Assembly (NCBI RefSeq): GCF_036711975.1
Contig: NC_091973.1
Coordinates: forward strand, 6,696,001 to 6,760,000
Length of the DNA: 64,000 nt
Origin: Onthophagus taurus
Taxonomy: Eukaryota; Arthropoda; Insecta; Coleoptera; Scarabaeidae
Direction: 5' to 3'
Positions 12,091 to 23,500 of this stretch are shown here, one piece after another. Positions within the stretch are counted from its first letter, which is position 1, and every line of letters starts with the position of its first letter. The notes under the pieces were generated by a model. The model saw nothing but the letters and a program-made list of their open reading frames with translations. It was not told the origin of the DNA and searched no databases. The translations under genes and the position numbers were made by a program.

Positions 12091-13229
12091 AGAAATGAAA
12101 AGCGAGCTTATTTTGGTTCTATTGCTGCTACGGGCAATACCAAACAGATTGGAATAACTTGAAAACTTTGAACTTAAAACCAATTAAAAAATCTTGTCTA
12201 CCTTTAAATTTAAAACATCCTGATCTGATTAATAATTATTTTGTAGGCAGTGTAAATGACATTATTAAAGATTTACAGGCTTCTGACCTTGACCTGTACA
12301 GTTCTCCTATTTATGGTAGTCAGTTTTCATTTAAGACTGTGGAGATCTCTCTGGTTTTTGACGTGATTGCATCTATTACATCTTCTGCTATTGGTACTGA
12401 TGGAATTTCCATTGAGATGATCAAACTGTGTTGCCCCACCATTTTGCCATATTTAACCCACATACTCAATTGTTGTTTAGTTGACCATGTCTTTCCCTTG
12501 AAATATTCCTCTGCTCAAAAAGGATAACCCACGAGAGTATAGTGACTTGCGACCAATAAGTATTCTCCCTGTTCTTTCTAAAGTTTTAGAAAAGGTTATG
12601 AAGGCTCAATTGGGGGAGTATATGGAGACCAATAGTTTGCTCCCTTCAGAACAATCGGGTTTTCGATGTGGGTATAGTTGCACTACATCAATGTTAAATC
12701 TAACTGATGATATATTGTCCGCTGTTGACGTGGTTTTTTTAGACTATTCAAAAGCATTTGACACTGTTAACCACACCATTTTGAGCAAACTACTTCGTTA
12801 TCTGGGTTTTGGTGAAGGCGCAGTAACACTATTGAGTAGCTATCTTAGTGATCGCACACAGAGGGTGAAAATTGATGATGCCATGTCTGGTGAACTCGCA
12901 CTTTGTAATGGTGTTCCCCAAGGATCTGTGCTGGGACCTATTTTATTTTCTATCTATACGTCACAATTTAATAAATTTATTAAATTCTGTAAAATGAGTA
13001 CATATGCTGATGATACCCAGCTTTACGCTTCATACGCGACAGTGGGCAGTGGTATTGCTGAGGCTGGTACCTTGATACGATTTTTGAATTAGCAACATAC
13101 CACCAGCTTAAAATAAATCCTGACAAATCTATGTGGATGAGTTTTAATGGGCAACAGCGCAACCCTACTTCGCACTTAGCCATTAAGATGAATAACACCT
13201 TAATTAAAAAGGTCTCTGAAGCTAAGTGT
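12091..13229 (+). pseudogene. Reverse transcriptase N-terminal two-thirds of the split non-LTR element
   Basis: Frames at 12159-12527 and 12547-13092 give the linker and RT blocks: DLRPISILPVLSKVLEKV, SGFRCGYSCTTSML, VVFLDYSKAFDTVNH (motif A Asp kept), GVPQGSVLGPILFSIY and TYADDTQLY (catalytic YADD kept). Frameshifts occur near 12150 and 12515, and a stop follows at 13090. Reading continues in another frame to AKC, where the DNA transposon interrupts it at 13231. Confidence 0.85.
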
Positions 13230-13795
13230 CTTCCCAGTAAACAAGAAACATCTGTGAAACATTTCAATTTTAACGTACAATGAATTAAATGAAACATTTT
13301 ACAAGTACGTTTCATATACGTGACAGATACGATTGTTACGAAACGTATCTAAAGATATGTATCAAATACATCTCAGTAGGTATATTTATGAAATATCATT
13401 AAAATATGTAGCAGAAACATTTCATTTGAAACATTTCTCTACAAATGTGTCTGAAACATGCCTGAATATCTTCATCAGCGCCTGTGAACGTATGCGCATG
13501 TTCCAGGACTCGGTGACTCATCAGCGTCTTGTCACGACTTGTTCTATTGTGTGTTTTATGCTGTTCAGTTCTGTTGGTTCTGTTCTCAGTTCCTTCGAAT
13601 CGTTTTCTATATATCTGTTCTGTGGCTCGAATATTGGTTTAGAATGGCGCAGGTAAGTTTCGTATAAGTTTTTTTATATATCACCACTAGATTTAGTTAT
13701 TTTTAAATTTATCTAAAAACATTCTTGTTTAAAATGGTGACTTAAATCTTGTGATTGAATTTAACCGAAGAATATTATATTGACATAAAGTTATT

Positions 13796-14034
13796 CCTTA
13801 ACCAACGCGATGTATTCGCTGCGACGGCGATTGTTACGCTTGATAATGTTGTCGCCAAGTCGACACGGCGGCAAATGAACATGCACAAACGTGCCCAAAC
13901 CGACTTTTTCAACTGTCAGGTGACAACGACAAAAACCGTGGGTGTAGCGATACTTTCGCGTCGGTCTGGGTTGGTCTGGCGAAACGTCATGCGAAACAAT
14001 CGCCGTTACAGCAAATAAATCGCGTTGGTTAAGG
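13796..14034. mobile_element. 239-bp MITE nested in the 2.47 kb transposon
   Basis: The left end CCTTAACCAACGCGAT and the right end ATCGCGTTGGTTAAGG are exact reverse complements. The similarity continues inward through GCGACGGCGATTGTTA and TAACAATCGCCGT-like sequence. The GC-rich, CG-rich interior differs from the AT-rich surroundings. The overlapping ORFs on both strands are by-products of the palindrome. Confidence 0.75.
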
Positions 14035-14444
14035 AGGAGTTTAAAACTTTTTCCATGACCGAATTCTAATTTAAACATACATTTTAGTGGCAGTTAGGAA
14101 GAGCTTCCATTTAACTGATAAAGAATATGAAGTGGTAGTAAGCAATTGGTTACGACAAGCGAATTTACTTTATAATAAGCGAAATAAGGAAACCGCAGAT
14201 GAGATAATAAAGAATATTGTTATTTTCTTTTAGTATTCTTTCTTTCGTTTACTCGTCGCAATACTGAAAACGTAGTGCAAGAATCGCATCTCAAATATGA
14301 AACAAATTTAAAAATTTTGTGTTTCCATTTCTCCATATTTGTATAATTTATGTAGTTTTGTACTTTTATGTTTTAGTTTTATGTAGGTTATTTAAATTTT
14401 AGTTAAATTTCTTAGTCTTGAACAATCATAAAAAGATGATGAAA

Positions 14445-14813
14445 GAGATCCCCAGCTTCTTCAGACTACAAGTAAAGAAGACCTATTTATTTTGTAAAAG
14501 TCTTCTTGTTATAAGTGAGACCACATGTTGTAAAATTCTTTTAATCAAGAAAAATAAACAATTCCAAGACTGTACACATCGTTTGTGGTACATTACTTGT
14601 TTTATTGTATTATCTGACATGTAAATTGTCATGTAACTGTTTTTGTAAGTTATTTTGTAATACTGATAGGTTCTCTTCATAAAAAGAATTTTACAACATG
14701 TGATATCTCCAATAACTAAGATAAAAAAAAATGTTAAATATATTATTATAATTATTATTATTAAATATATTATAGGTATTCTTTACTTGTAGTCTGAAGA
14801 AGCTGGGGATCTC
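14445..14813. repeat. Inverted repeat with CTGAAGA...GAAAC motif
   Basis: Arms 14445-14479 and 14779-14813 are reverse complements (GAGATCCCCAGCTTCTTCAG against its complement). A second pair of arms lies inside (about 14503-14543 and 14679-14721, around CATGTTGTAAAATTCTTTT). The right arm begins CTGAAGAAGC and continues to GGCGAAACATC, resembling the 3' motif of the Penelope-like fragment at 26052. It may be two inverted tails of one element. Confidence 0.65.
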
Positions 14814-15705
14814 TGGCGAAACATCACAAATATATGTGTTTTAATTGAAACAAAGTTTCGTTTGAGAAAAAAAATTCTGTAGGTTATTCATATATAAACA
14901 GAAGTAAAAATAATTAAAAATACCACTAATATAATCTAAATTTAACTTTATATTTAAATGACCTACATAAATTATTGGAATGTTTATGTTTAATTTGTTT
15001 ACAAATAAGAATTTTATTTAAGTTACCATTTTAATATATTTTGTACCCATATTTACTAAATATATTTAATGCATACCTACTCTTATACCTTACTTTATAT
15101 GTCTTAATCAATGAGAAAACAGAATAGTGGAAATTATTGATTGATAATTTTGAAATTTGGTACAGTAAGCGGTAAGTAACAAGTATCGTACTTCTATTAT
15201 TATTTTTCCTACCTTAAGGTATGATTTTGTTGCAGCGTCCACCGTCTGCGTCCTGGATGGTATGCTCAGAAATGCTTCCTCAGCATATGCATATCTTTTG
15301 AGGAAGCATGTATGAGCATCTTGTCCAGGATGCAGATGCTACACGTCAACGAAATTATATCTTTACATACATATGTATGTACATCCCTGAAACGTCAACG
15401 AAACCTTTCAGAAATTATTTTTAAATGTTTATGATACATACTATTAATGTAATGTAAACGTAAACAAAACATTACAGAAATAATTCAAAACCATTAATGA
15501 AACATTTTAGTAGTGTACCGTAATTGTCAGCTGTATGTTGCAGAAACGTTTCAATAGAAACGTTTCAATAAAACATAAAAAGGGTCGGACATTAGCAGTT
15601 TCAGACACGTTTCATCTATGTTTCAGAAATATGTCGAAGAAACGTTTTACGTTTCAATAATATGTATCAGAAATGTTTCTGAAACGCAAATTTGTTTACT
15701 GCGTT

Positions 15706-16260
15706 GGTATGATTTTAGATACTAGCTTAAGATTTAGAAAACAAATTCAAACATATATTCAGAGATCATATTTTTTTTGCGTCGGCTGTACCCGCATCGT
15801 TCATGTTTACCTTTGAAATTAAAAGTGCTCCTCTGTGATATGTTTGTTCTTTCACAATTTTAATTATATGTCTGCTGTATATCATAGGGCTATAGATGCA
15901 GTCACGTCACGAAGTATACAAAAGGTTCAGAATAGTTGCCTCAGATTCATTTATGGGATTCGCAAATTTGATAGAGTTTCTCATAAACTTAAGGATGCTG
16001 GGTGGCTGCACATGAGCTCTCGACGGGAGTTTCATAGTTTGTCTCTCTATCATAGAATCGTTACCTCTGGAGTCCCGGAGTACCTGCATAATAAAATTAA
16101 ATATAAACCACAGTGCGAGGGAAGTCAGACAAGGTCAGGTATTAGTTTCTATTCTCCAAAACATAGAACATCACTTTTTCAAAGGTCATTTACATATCAT
16201 GACCAATTTCGAATAAAATTGAGGAATATGATTTTTCAGCAGTCAACGGGTCTTGTCTGA
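15706..16260 (+). pseudogene. Reverse transcriptase C-terminus of the split non-LTR element
   Basis: The sequence resumes with GMILDTSLRF at 15706. After a frameshift it reads through 15835-16260: SIQKVQNSCLRFIYGIRKFD, VSHKLKDAGWLHMSSRREFH. It parallels the same region of the element at 6558 (IQNLQNGCIYGIRKYD, SHKLAETGWLNMKNRRKLH), so the two elements are related families. Confidence 0.85.
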
Positions 16261-16579
16261 TGTTTGTTATTCTTTGTTTCTCTGTGATTTTTTTGTGACC
16301 TTATTCTTATTGATATAAAGTCATTGTTACGATGTTAACAGTTACGCCATCAGTTATTACACTGAGTCCTTTTTTAATTTTCATTATTATTGTTTTTTTT
16401 TTATTTTGCTCCTCTTATTTCTTTTTTTTTCTCCTTCATTTAATTTACGTTTGGGTCTTTTGGGCCCTTTCATTTTGTGGGAAGAGTCACCAATTTGTGG
16501 GACAATTTAAAAAGAGATTAAAACCAATTTTCGTTACAACGTGACTTGACTTTTTATTTTGTTATAATAATAATAATAA

Positions 16580-16671
16580 ACAAACTTTTTGTATCACTAT
16601 GGATTTACAATTTTTGTTTAAAAAAGAACTTATTACTATGATTTATATTTATAATTGTGGTGGTTGCCACA
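16580..16671 (-). repeat. LTR-derived 92-bp repeat, downstream copy
   Basis: It appears identical to 19079-19170. On the minus strand it starts TGTGGCAACCACCAC. Confidence 0.8.
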
Positions 16672-16935
16672 TATATTCCCTCCCACAACAGGAAATGATA
16701 ATGGCTATAAAAGGAAAAGGAGTAACGAAACATTCAGTCTTGAATTGAAAGACGCTGTTTTTATTACCAATATTTCGATTTCCAATAAAGGAAAATAAAT
16801 ATTGGTTCAACAACAGACTATTTGAAATGCATATAAAAAGAAACGCATCTGTTGACGTATAGTACTGTCAACTAATGTTTATAAAATTAATTTGGTTATT
16901 TTAAATTGACAATGTGATGAATTTTGGTTAATTAG

Positions 16936-19072
16936 TTATTCTGATGTATCAACGTAATTGACAGTGTCATAATTGTCATGCAACTTATCATTCAAAATGA
17001 ATGCAGGTTTTAAACGATCTATGCTGATGGTATCATGTAAGTTATTACGAAGAATCTTAAAGGTTTTTTCATATTTTTTAATAACCTTATAAGGTCCATC
17101 ATAACTAAAATTAAGTGAAGGTCGACGACCTTCGATTCTAACAAAAACATAATTTGAATTAAATAAATCTTTATGAATAAAAGGTTTTGAATAACAATGG
17201 AATGATGAAGAAATTGGCTTAATTGCGGATAAACTCTGTCGCAAATTTGATAAAAGTGGTTCAATTTCCACTTGTGAGGTAGAAGTAATAAAGAATTCTC
17301 CGGGCAATCGGAGTGTTTGACCGTATACTAATTCAGCGGAAGTACAACCGAGATCCTCTTTTAATGTAGATCGTAGTCCTAATAAAATGAGTGGAAGAGC
17401 GTCGTTCCACTTTTTACCAGAACTACTAGCAGTAATAGCGGTTTTGAGAGTTCGGTGAAATCTCTCTAAAATACCATTACTTTGTGGATGGTATGTGGAA
17501 GTGTGTATTTGATGGATACCAAGTATTTTATTAAATTGAGAAAAAAGTTTGAATTCAAACTGTTTGCCTCGATCATGGGTAATAGTGTGAGGTATACCGA
17601 ATCTTGAAAAATGATGACGAAGTAATGTAGTCGCTATGGTGGAAGAAGTTATATCTTTGAGGGGAAACGCTTCAGGCCATCGAGTAAACCGATCAATAAC
17701 GGTTAGTATGTAAGTACAACCAAGTGATGGGGAAAGAGGACCAATTAAATCAATATGTATATGTTCAAATCTACCTCTCGGAATGGGTATGTTCTGAGGA
17801 GGAGATTTGATATGTCTATGAACTTTCGCTTGTTGGCAATTTAGACAAGCTTTTGTCCATAATTGAATGTTTCTAGACATGTGAGGCCAAAAGAAGCGAG
17901 ATTTAAGATTGTGAAGTGTTGATCGAATGCCAGAATGAGTTAAATTATGAAATTTATCAAATATTTCTTTTCTCAAATTTTTAGGAATATAAATTCTGTG
18001 TGAAGTTAAAGAAGTTTCACACCAAACTTTGCATTTTGTATTTGCAACCGTTTGAAGAGATAATTGGTATGGAGTATTGTTCGAAAATTGATTGCGTAGA
18101 AGATGATTTAACTCGTCATCTTTGACTTGGGCTGCTCGTATGTCCTCAGGCAATGGATAATTAGATGAAAGGGATTCAATAGTGATTCGTGACAAAGCAT
18201 CGGCTACAATATTAGAGTCACCTTTAATAAATTTGATATCTGAGGTAAATTGTGTTATATAATTTAGGTAACGGGTTTGGCGAGGAGTTTTATCTGAAAG
18301 ACTAAAAAAGGAATTTATTAACGGTTTGTGATCAGTAAAAATTGTAAAATGATTTCCATGTAGGTAATGCTTAAAAAATTTAATGGCGGAATAAATTGCC
18401 AATAATTCACGATCAAAAGTGGAATATTTCGCTTGAGTAGAAGTGAGCTTTTTTGAGTAAAAAGCAAGTGGTGCTGTAAAATTATCAACTAAAGCAGCAC
18501 CAGGGCAAGGATGAGCTAAAGCGATCGAATTTGCTAAAGCACTTTTGGCCGAAACAAAAGAATTGGAATTTTCTTGAGACCAAAGTATAAGTTGTGTTTT
18601 GGAACGAAGGGAAGTTGCCAAATTATAAAGAGGTCGTAATATCTCTGAAAAATTTGGTACGAACCGGTGAAAGTAGTTTATCATCCCTAAAAATCTTTGA
18701 AGTTCCTTTAAATTTGTAGGTTTTGGAAAATCATTAATAGATTTTACTTTCAATTGAGAAGGGCGGATTCCTTCTGAAGAAATTTCATGCGCAAGGAAAT
18801 CTAAAGAGGAAACTCCAAAAAGACATTTTGATGGTTGGATATTGATACCGTAAGCGGTTAACCTCTCAAAGAGTGTTGATAAGTGAAGTAAATGGTCTTC
18901 TTCGTTTTTACTTGCGACAAGGATATCATCTAAATAGACAAAAATGAAATCGAGACCAGAAAGTACTTCGTTCATGAAGCGTTGGAACGTTTGGGCGGCA
19001 TTTTTGAGGCCAAAGGGCATTCTCAAAAATTCGAATAAGCCAAATGGTGTTGAAATCGCTGTTTTGGGAATA
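16936..19072 (-). pseudogene. Gypsy pol: RT C-half, RNase H, integrase
   Basis: A 696-codon open frame (19026 to 16936), readable back to 19072, encodes in order the RT (RMPFGLKNAAQTFQRF, FVYLDDILVAS with YLDD), RNase H (LAFYSKKLTSTQ, FTDHKPL), the integrase HHCC zinc region (HSGIRSTLHNL, CLNCQQAK), the DDE core (IDLIGPLSP, TITHDRGKQFE, NGILERFHRTLK) and a C-terminal SIDRLKPAF block. This order and the last block fit the CsRn1-like branch of insect gypsy elements (inference). The frame is intact but lacks everything upstream of the RT palm, so it cannot work alone. Confidence 0.92.
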
Positions 19073-19078
19073 TCTTCT

Positions 19079-19170
19079 ACAAACTTTTTGTATCACTATG
19101 GATTTACAATTTTTGTTTAAAAAAGAACTTATTACTATGATTTATATTTATAATTGTGGTGGTTGCCACA
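19079..19170 (-). repeat. LTR-derived 92-bp repeat, upstream copy joined to RT
   Basis: This copy is truncated at its inner side and fused directly to the RT coding region. Identity with the other copy suggests a fairly recent insertion or conversion. Confidence 0.8.
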
Positions 19171-19411
19171 CATTTAATTTAATTATGTTTAAATTTAGAT
19201 TTGATATGATGCGGGTGATACTGTATTAATGATTTCAAGATTTTGCCTTTGTTTTTTTTTCTTTTTATTTGTTATTATTCATAGATTTTTTTTTTTTATT
19301 TTACGGTTGGATAGAACAGACTATTCTTGATCTCCATATATTATGTATATATTTGTATTGTAGTTGCTTCTTTGTAATGGAGACAATAAAGTCATTTATT
19401 ATTATTATTAT

Positions 19412-20465
19412 TATATAAATAAAAGTAGTTCTGCGATATTAATGGCTTGGATTAAGGTGGATAAAAATTTGACTTTTCATCTTTGCGATTACACCGAGTA
19501 AACAGCACACAATGTCCTTCCCAATAAACCTGAGTACGCAATATGATGACTAGCTTTATCTGATATAGATTATTTAAAAAAATTTTTAAAAACAGATTCC
19601 TGTAAAAGTTAATTCTAATCTTAAAAGATGGCGACACAATATTAGGAACGAAATATATTAAAGAAAGTCATAAATATTTTTGTTTCATCACTTTATAAAG
19701 TGCTAAATCAGTAAAAAGTTGTTTTATAAAAGATAATGAAAACACTTAACTCAACCAAGTTTCTTTTATCAGATGTTTACTGTAGAAAATATGTATCAAC
19801 GTAATCATTTAATAAATATTGACTCACACCGGCTGATAGAAAGTTCAAATTTCTGAAGAGGAAATGTTTTAATGAAAATTTTTGCACGCATGCGCAAAAT
19901 ATCTGAAATGCTATAAAATTAAGATAGGATTAGTTATCAAAAATTTGATAATATTAACCATGAAATAAAAATAGTTAATACAAAGGTATGCGGAATAATT
20001 TTTTTTGTTTCTCCTTTGTATCGGGAATAATTTTGTAGCAGTACCGTGTTGTTACCGATCATACTTCGTACCTTCCCAAACTGTGTTAACCTCACCACAC
20101 ATAGGAACTGAAACAGATGTTCCAGGTAGAGGGGATGGACGCTAAGCTACGGAGGCACTACATAGCAGTGCCCAAGTCATAGTTGTGCATTTGTTTTTAT
20201 TGATAATTAGCATTGTCCGGTTCAAAAAATTCGAGTTCGAATGCGCGTTCACCGCGGTCTGGTTGAATATAAAAAGATACTTATCGTGCGATAACTTTTC
20301 GGTCCGATGTTGCCACTTCGTTCACTTTGTTTTTTAGATCGTCAACGAGATGTGACCAAAAATTTGAAAATGACCGCGAAATATAAAGTATTTGTTCTTT
20401 CTTTTATCCGTTCCAATGATAGTTGTATTATAAATTCAGTTTAATAGTAAAAAATTGTTTTTACC
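19412..20465 (+). promoter_or_regulatory. Kinesin upstream region with candidate promoter
   Basis: The first ~40 bases are the right half of the 415-bp-family fragment. The rest has no gene signal until the kinesin start. A TATAAAAA lies at 20269-20276, about 190 bases before the ATG. An NRF1/EWG-like GCACGCATGCGCA lies at 19884-19896. CG-containing sequence is denser at 20220-20350 than in the surroundings. The transcription start was not determined. Confidence 0.4.
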
Positions 20466-20500
20466 ATGGAAGACGATGTTTCAGTAAGAGTGGCGGTCAG
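20466..20500 (+). CDS. Kinesin exon 1 (start codon)
   Basis: ATG in good context (TTACCATGG) encodes [11 protein letters not shown] plus two bases of an Arg codon, followed by the donor GTATGT. Exon 2 supplies the third base and continues IRPQ, giving the canonical kinesin strand VRVAVRIRP. This match makes the exon convincing despite the 9.8 kb gap. Confidence 0.88.
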
Positions 20501-23500
20501 GTATGTTATTAAAAAAATTTTTTTTAATTTTTATTAAAGTTATCGTATAATTAAATTAAAACGTTTTTCGATAGATAAGTTATCGACGTATACTAACAGG
20601 TGTTTTTACTGTCAATAAATATGGGATTAGCGTCATGCTATTAATATTGTTAACCGAACCGTGCAAATCGATATCGTTTAAATTATCCATCTCCGTAATG
20701 AAAAAATCAATAGTTTTCCTCTTATGAAAAAGTCCAAATAAGATCCGCGAATGACGTCACTCGAATCTAGAAGGACAGACACAGTTTTGAGTTTATCTAA
20801 CATTATTATTATTCCCCTGAGGTAAAAAAGTTTTTAGTTACGCAACAAAATCGACGAAAGTTTAATCCAACTCGAATAGATTTTCTTTTAAAATTTAAAT
20901 GTCGAAGTTGCGCAATCTTAAATTATTATCTAGATTCTATCTTTTGATAATAAAAAAAAATATATATATACATTTTAAATAGGAAGGTTAAAGAAGAGGC
21001 AAGTTCATTCACTTCTTCGCACCGTCTTAACTCGAAAATAAAGGATACAACCCAAAAATACACCTTTAGAGACCTACTGGTAACGTGCAGCTTACGCTAT
21101 ATAAACACAATTTAAACGTGCAAATTGTACCTGCAACTAAGTAATTATTACTATTACGTTAAAGGCCGCGAGGGGAGTTGTATCATGTTTATTTTTAAAT
21201 TTTAAATGATCCGCTTACGCAAATTTATTAGCAATTTTTTTTATGTGTCGATGATATATACAAAATTTGAAGACAATTCCAAAATATTTTTTATTATTAT
21301 TTTTATTTAGGCATATGGTTTGAAAATATGCATGTATAAATGAACGGTGTGAAACTCAAACGCTTATGCAATAGTCTCTCCTTCGCCTACATGTCTGGCG
21401 TGGGAAGAGTAACCTTCATCAACACCACGACCGGTCGGTGGAAGTAAAAAGAACATCTCGCTAAATTCGATTAGACAAAATCGTTGAGATGAAATCGTCT
21501 TGATATATTTATTTATTTTTTATTTTTAAAGAAAAAAAAAACTTTAAAACTGTGGAACCTTGATTCTCCGGTGCAAACACCATGACAAAACCGCGGTCGC
21601 GTGTGGGCAGGGTAAACTTTTTTCGTCAAGAATATGCACCTGGTATAGGAGCGGTTTTATACAATAATACTTGCACAATTGTGGTCTAAATTTACAAACA
21701 ATGAATTTTTATGTTTTTTTGAATAGAATATGTTCACAAATAATACTCTTTTAACAAAACTAAGATATCCCAACCCATTCCAGAGATACTTGGCGTGGGA
21801 ATTTTAAGTGAAACACTGTGTAGATATAAATAAAAATAGTTCCGCTTCTTTCTAATATGTATTATATGTTGAGAAGACTATTTCCTGCTTTGATATTTTT
21901 TTATTCGTTGAAAAGTTTTTTTGATTTTAGTACTCTTGATTAGTGCAGTTGTTATAAACTTGGGATGGGCAATAATACTTGCACAATTGTGGTCTAAATT
22001 TACAAACAATAAATTTTTTATATATGTTTTTTTAAATCCACAAATAATACTTAAGAACTGAAGTCATTTATGTACTCTAACAACAACTTTTTACAAAACT
22101 AAGATATCCCAACCCATTCCAGAGATACTTAGCGTGGGAATTTTAAGTGAAACCTGTATACAGGGTGTTTCGGTGACTCGGGGAACAAATTTAACCATAT
22201 ATACTAGAGTGAAAATGATGACGATTCATGTAAAAAAAATTTAGTAAAAGTCTTCAAATTTCAAAGATACAGGCCATAAAAGTTAGGAAATTTTAACAAA
22301 TTTTTCCAAATATCTTAAACACTATTTACAGTAAAGCGTTGAAATTTGGTACAGTGTAAATCAATGTCATGTAAAATCGTTAGGCAATTTATGAATTGGA
22401 TCGGTCATCGGGAACAATGCTATACAGAATGTTCCTAAAGTTTGTTTGTTCAGAACTTTTTTATTCTATCATAACCGTACATTTATGTTTGCAGTTTCTA
22501 ATAGCAAATTTAATTTAGAAACTTTTATTACTCTTAGATAATATTGATAAAAGTCACCGTTTTCGTGTTAAATTCAAAAATGTTGGGTTCCGATTTCATT
22601 AATAGCACTAAAAAAAAAAGAAATCTAAGTTTTTGAACATTTCCCTTAGTATTTTTTATTACTTGTCTTGTTATTTTATGTATGTTTTTATTATTCCTGT
22701 TAGTGTTGTCGTTTTTTTGTTTATTTTTTGTTGATTTTTAATTTATTGTTTTCGAATTCTTTTATTAAACCAACAAAAACAAATTAAAAATGTGATTTAG
22801 CTAAATCTACACTTGGACATGTTGCGTACATAATAGTTATGACAGCTCAGTTCGATTTTCACTTGTCATTGCCAATTCAGATTATTTATTTATTTCTTTT
22901 TTTTTTTAGTGTTATTGAATTCGGAGCCTAACATTTTTGCATTTAATACGAAAACGGTGGTTTTTATCAATATTCTCTAAGAGTGATAAAAGATTCTAAA
23001 CTAAATTTACTATTAGAAACTGCAAAAATAAATGTAGGGTTATGATAGAATAAAAAAGTTCTGAGCAAACAAAGTTTAGGAACAGCCTGTATAGCACTGT
23101 TCCCGCGTACCGATCCAACTCAAAAATTGCCTAATGATTTTACGTGATATTAGTTTACACTGTACCAAATTTCAACGCTTTACCATAAATAGTGTTTAAG
23201 ATATTTAGAAAAATGTGTTAAAATTTCATAACTTTGATGGCCTGTATCTTTGCAATTTGAGGACTTTTACTAATTTCTTTTACATGGATCGTCATCATTT
23301 TCACTCTAGTATACTAGGTTACATTTGTTCCCCGAGTCACCGAAACACCCTGTAGATATAAATAAAAGTAGTTCTGCTTCTTTCTAATATGTATTATATG
23401 TTGAGAAGACTATTTCCTGCCTTAATATTTTTTATTCGTTGAAAAGTTCTTTGATTTTTGATTTGAAAAGTTTTGTTGGAGGATATGAGAGATGCGTCAC

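Larger units (their letters stand above)
13233..15703. mobile_element. 2.47 kb DNA transposon inserted in the RT gene, TT target duplication
   Basis: Its ends are CCCAGTAAACAAG (left) and, reverse complemented, CGCAGTAAACAAA (right), flanked by TT at 13231-13232 and 15704-15705. Excising it joins the RT codons KC and LGMILD cleanly. Both ends are packed with GAAACATTT or its complement, a subterminal repeat pattern seen in several cut-and-paste families. No transposase was recognised in it. It carries at least two smaller inverted-repeat structures. The superfamily is unresolved. Confidence 0.8.
16448..19170 (-). mobile_element. Internally deleted Ty3/gypsy LTR retrotransposon
   Basis: The insertion sits in the 3' UTR of the non-LTR element. 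CATTTAATTTA flanks it on both sides (16437-16447 and 19171-19181). A 92-base block occurs at both ends (16580-16671 and 19079-19170) and begins TGTGGCAACC on the minus strand, like an LTR start. A purine-rich tract (GTGGGAGGGAATATA) precedes the downstream copy, as expected for a polypurine tract. At the upstream end the LTR piece abuts the middle of RT at about 19073, so gag, protease and the first part of RT are deleted. At the other end, 16448-16579 holds extra LTR or leader-like sequence including AATTGGTGAC, so the exact LTR limits are unclear. Confidence 0.85.
11296..19413 (+). mobile_element. CR1/Jockey-like non-LTR retrotransposon split by two later insertions
   Basis: The parts in order are an endonuclease domain (11296-11740), RT (12159-13229), an interruption by a DNA transposon (13233-15703), the RT C-terminus (15706-16260), a 3' UTR interrupted by a gypsy element (16448-19170), and the rest of the 3' UTR ending in AATAAA and an (ATT)n tail at about 19388-19413. 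Removing the two insertions restores a continuous reading at both joints. The flanks are two halves of a 415-bp-family unit. The 5' end is truncated within the endonuclease. Confidence 0.88.

Noticed and set aside
16700..16800. Plus-strand LTR with TATAAAA and AATAAA between gypsy pol and its 3' LTR
   Set aside because: A TATA-like and an AATAAA hexamer are present, but no second copy, TG...CA ends or target duplication was found.
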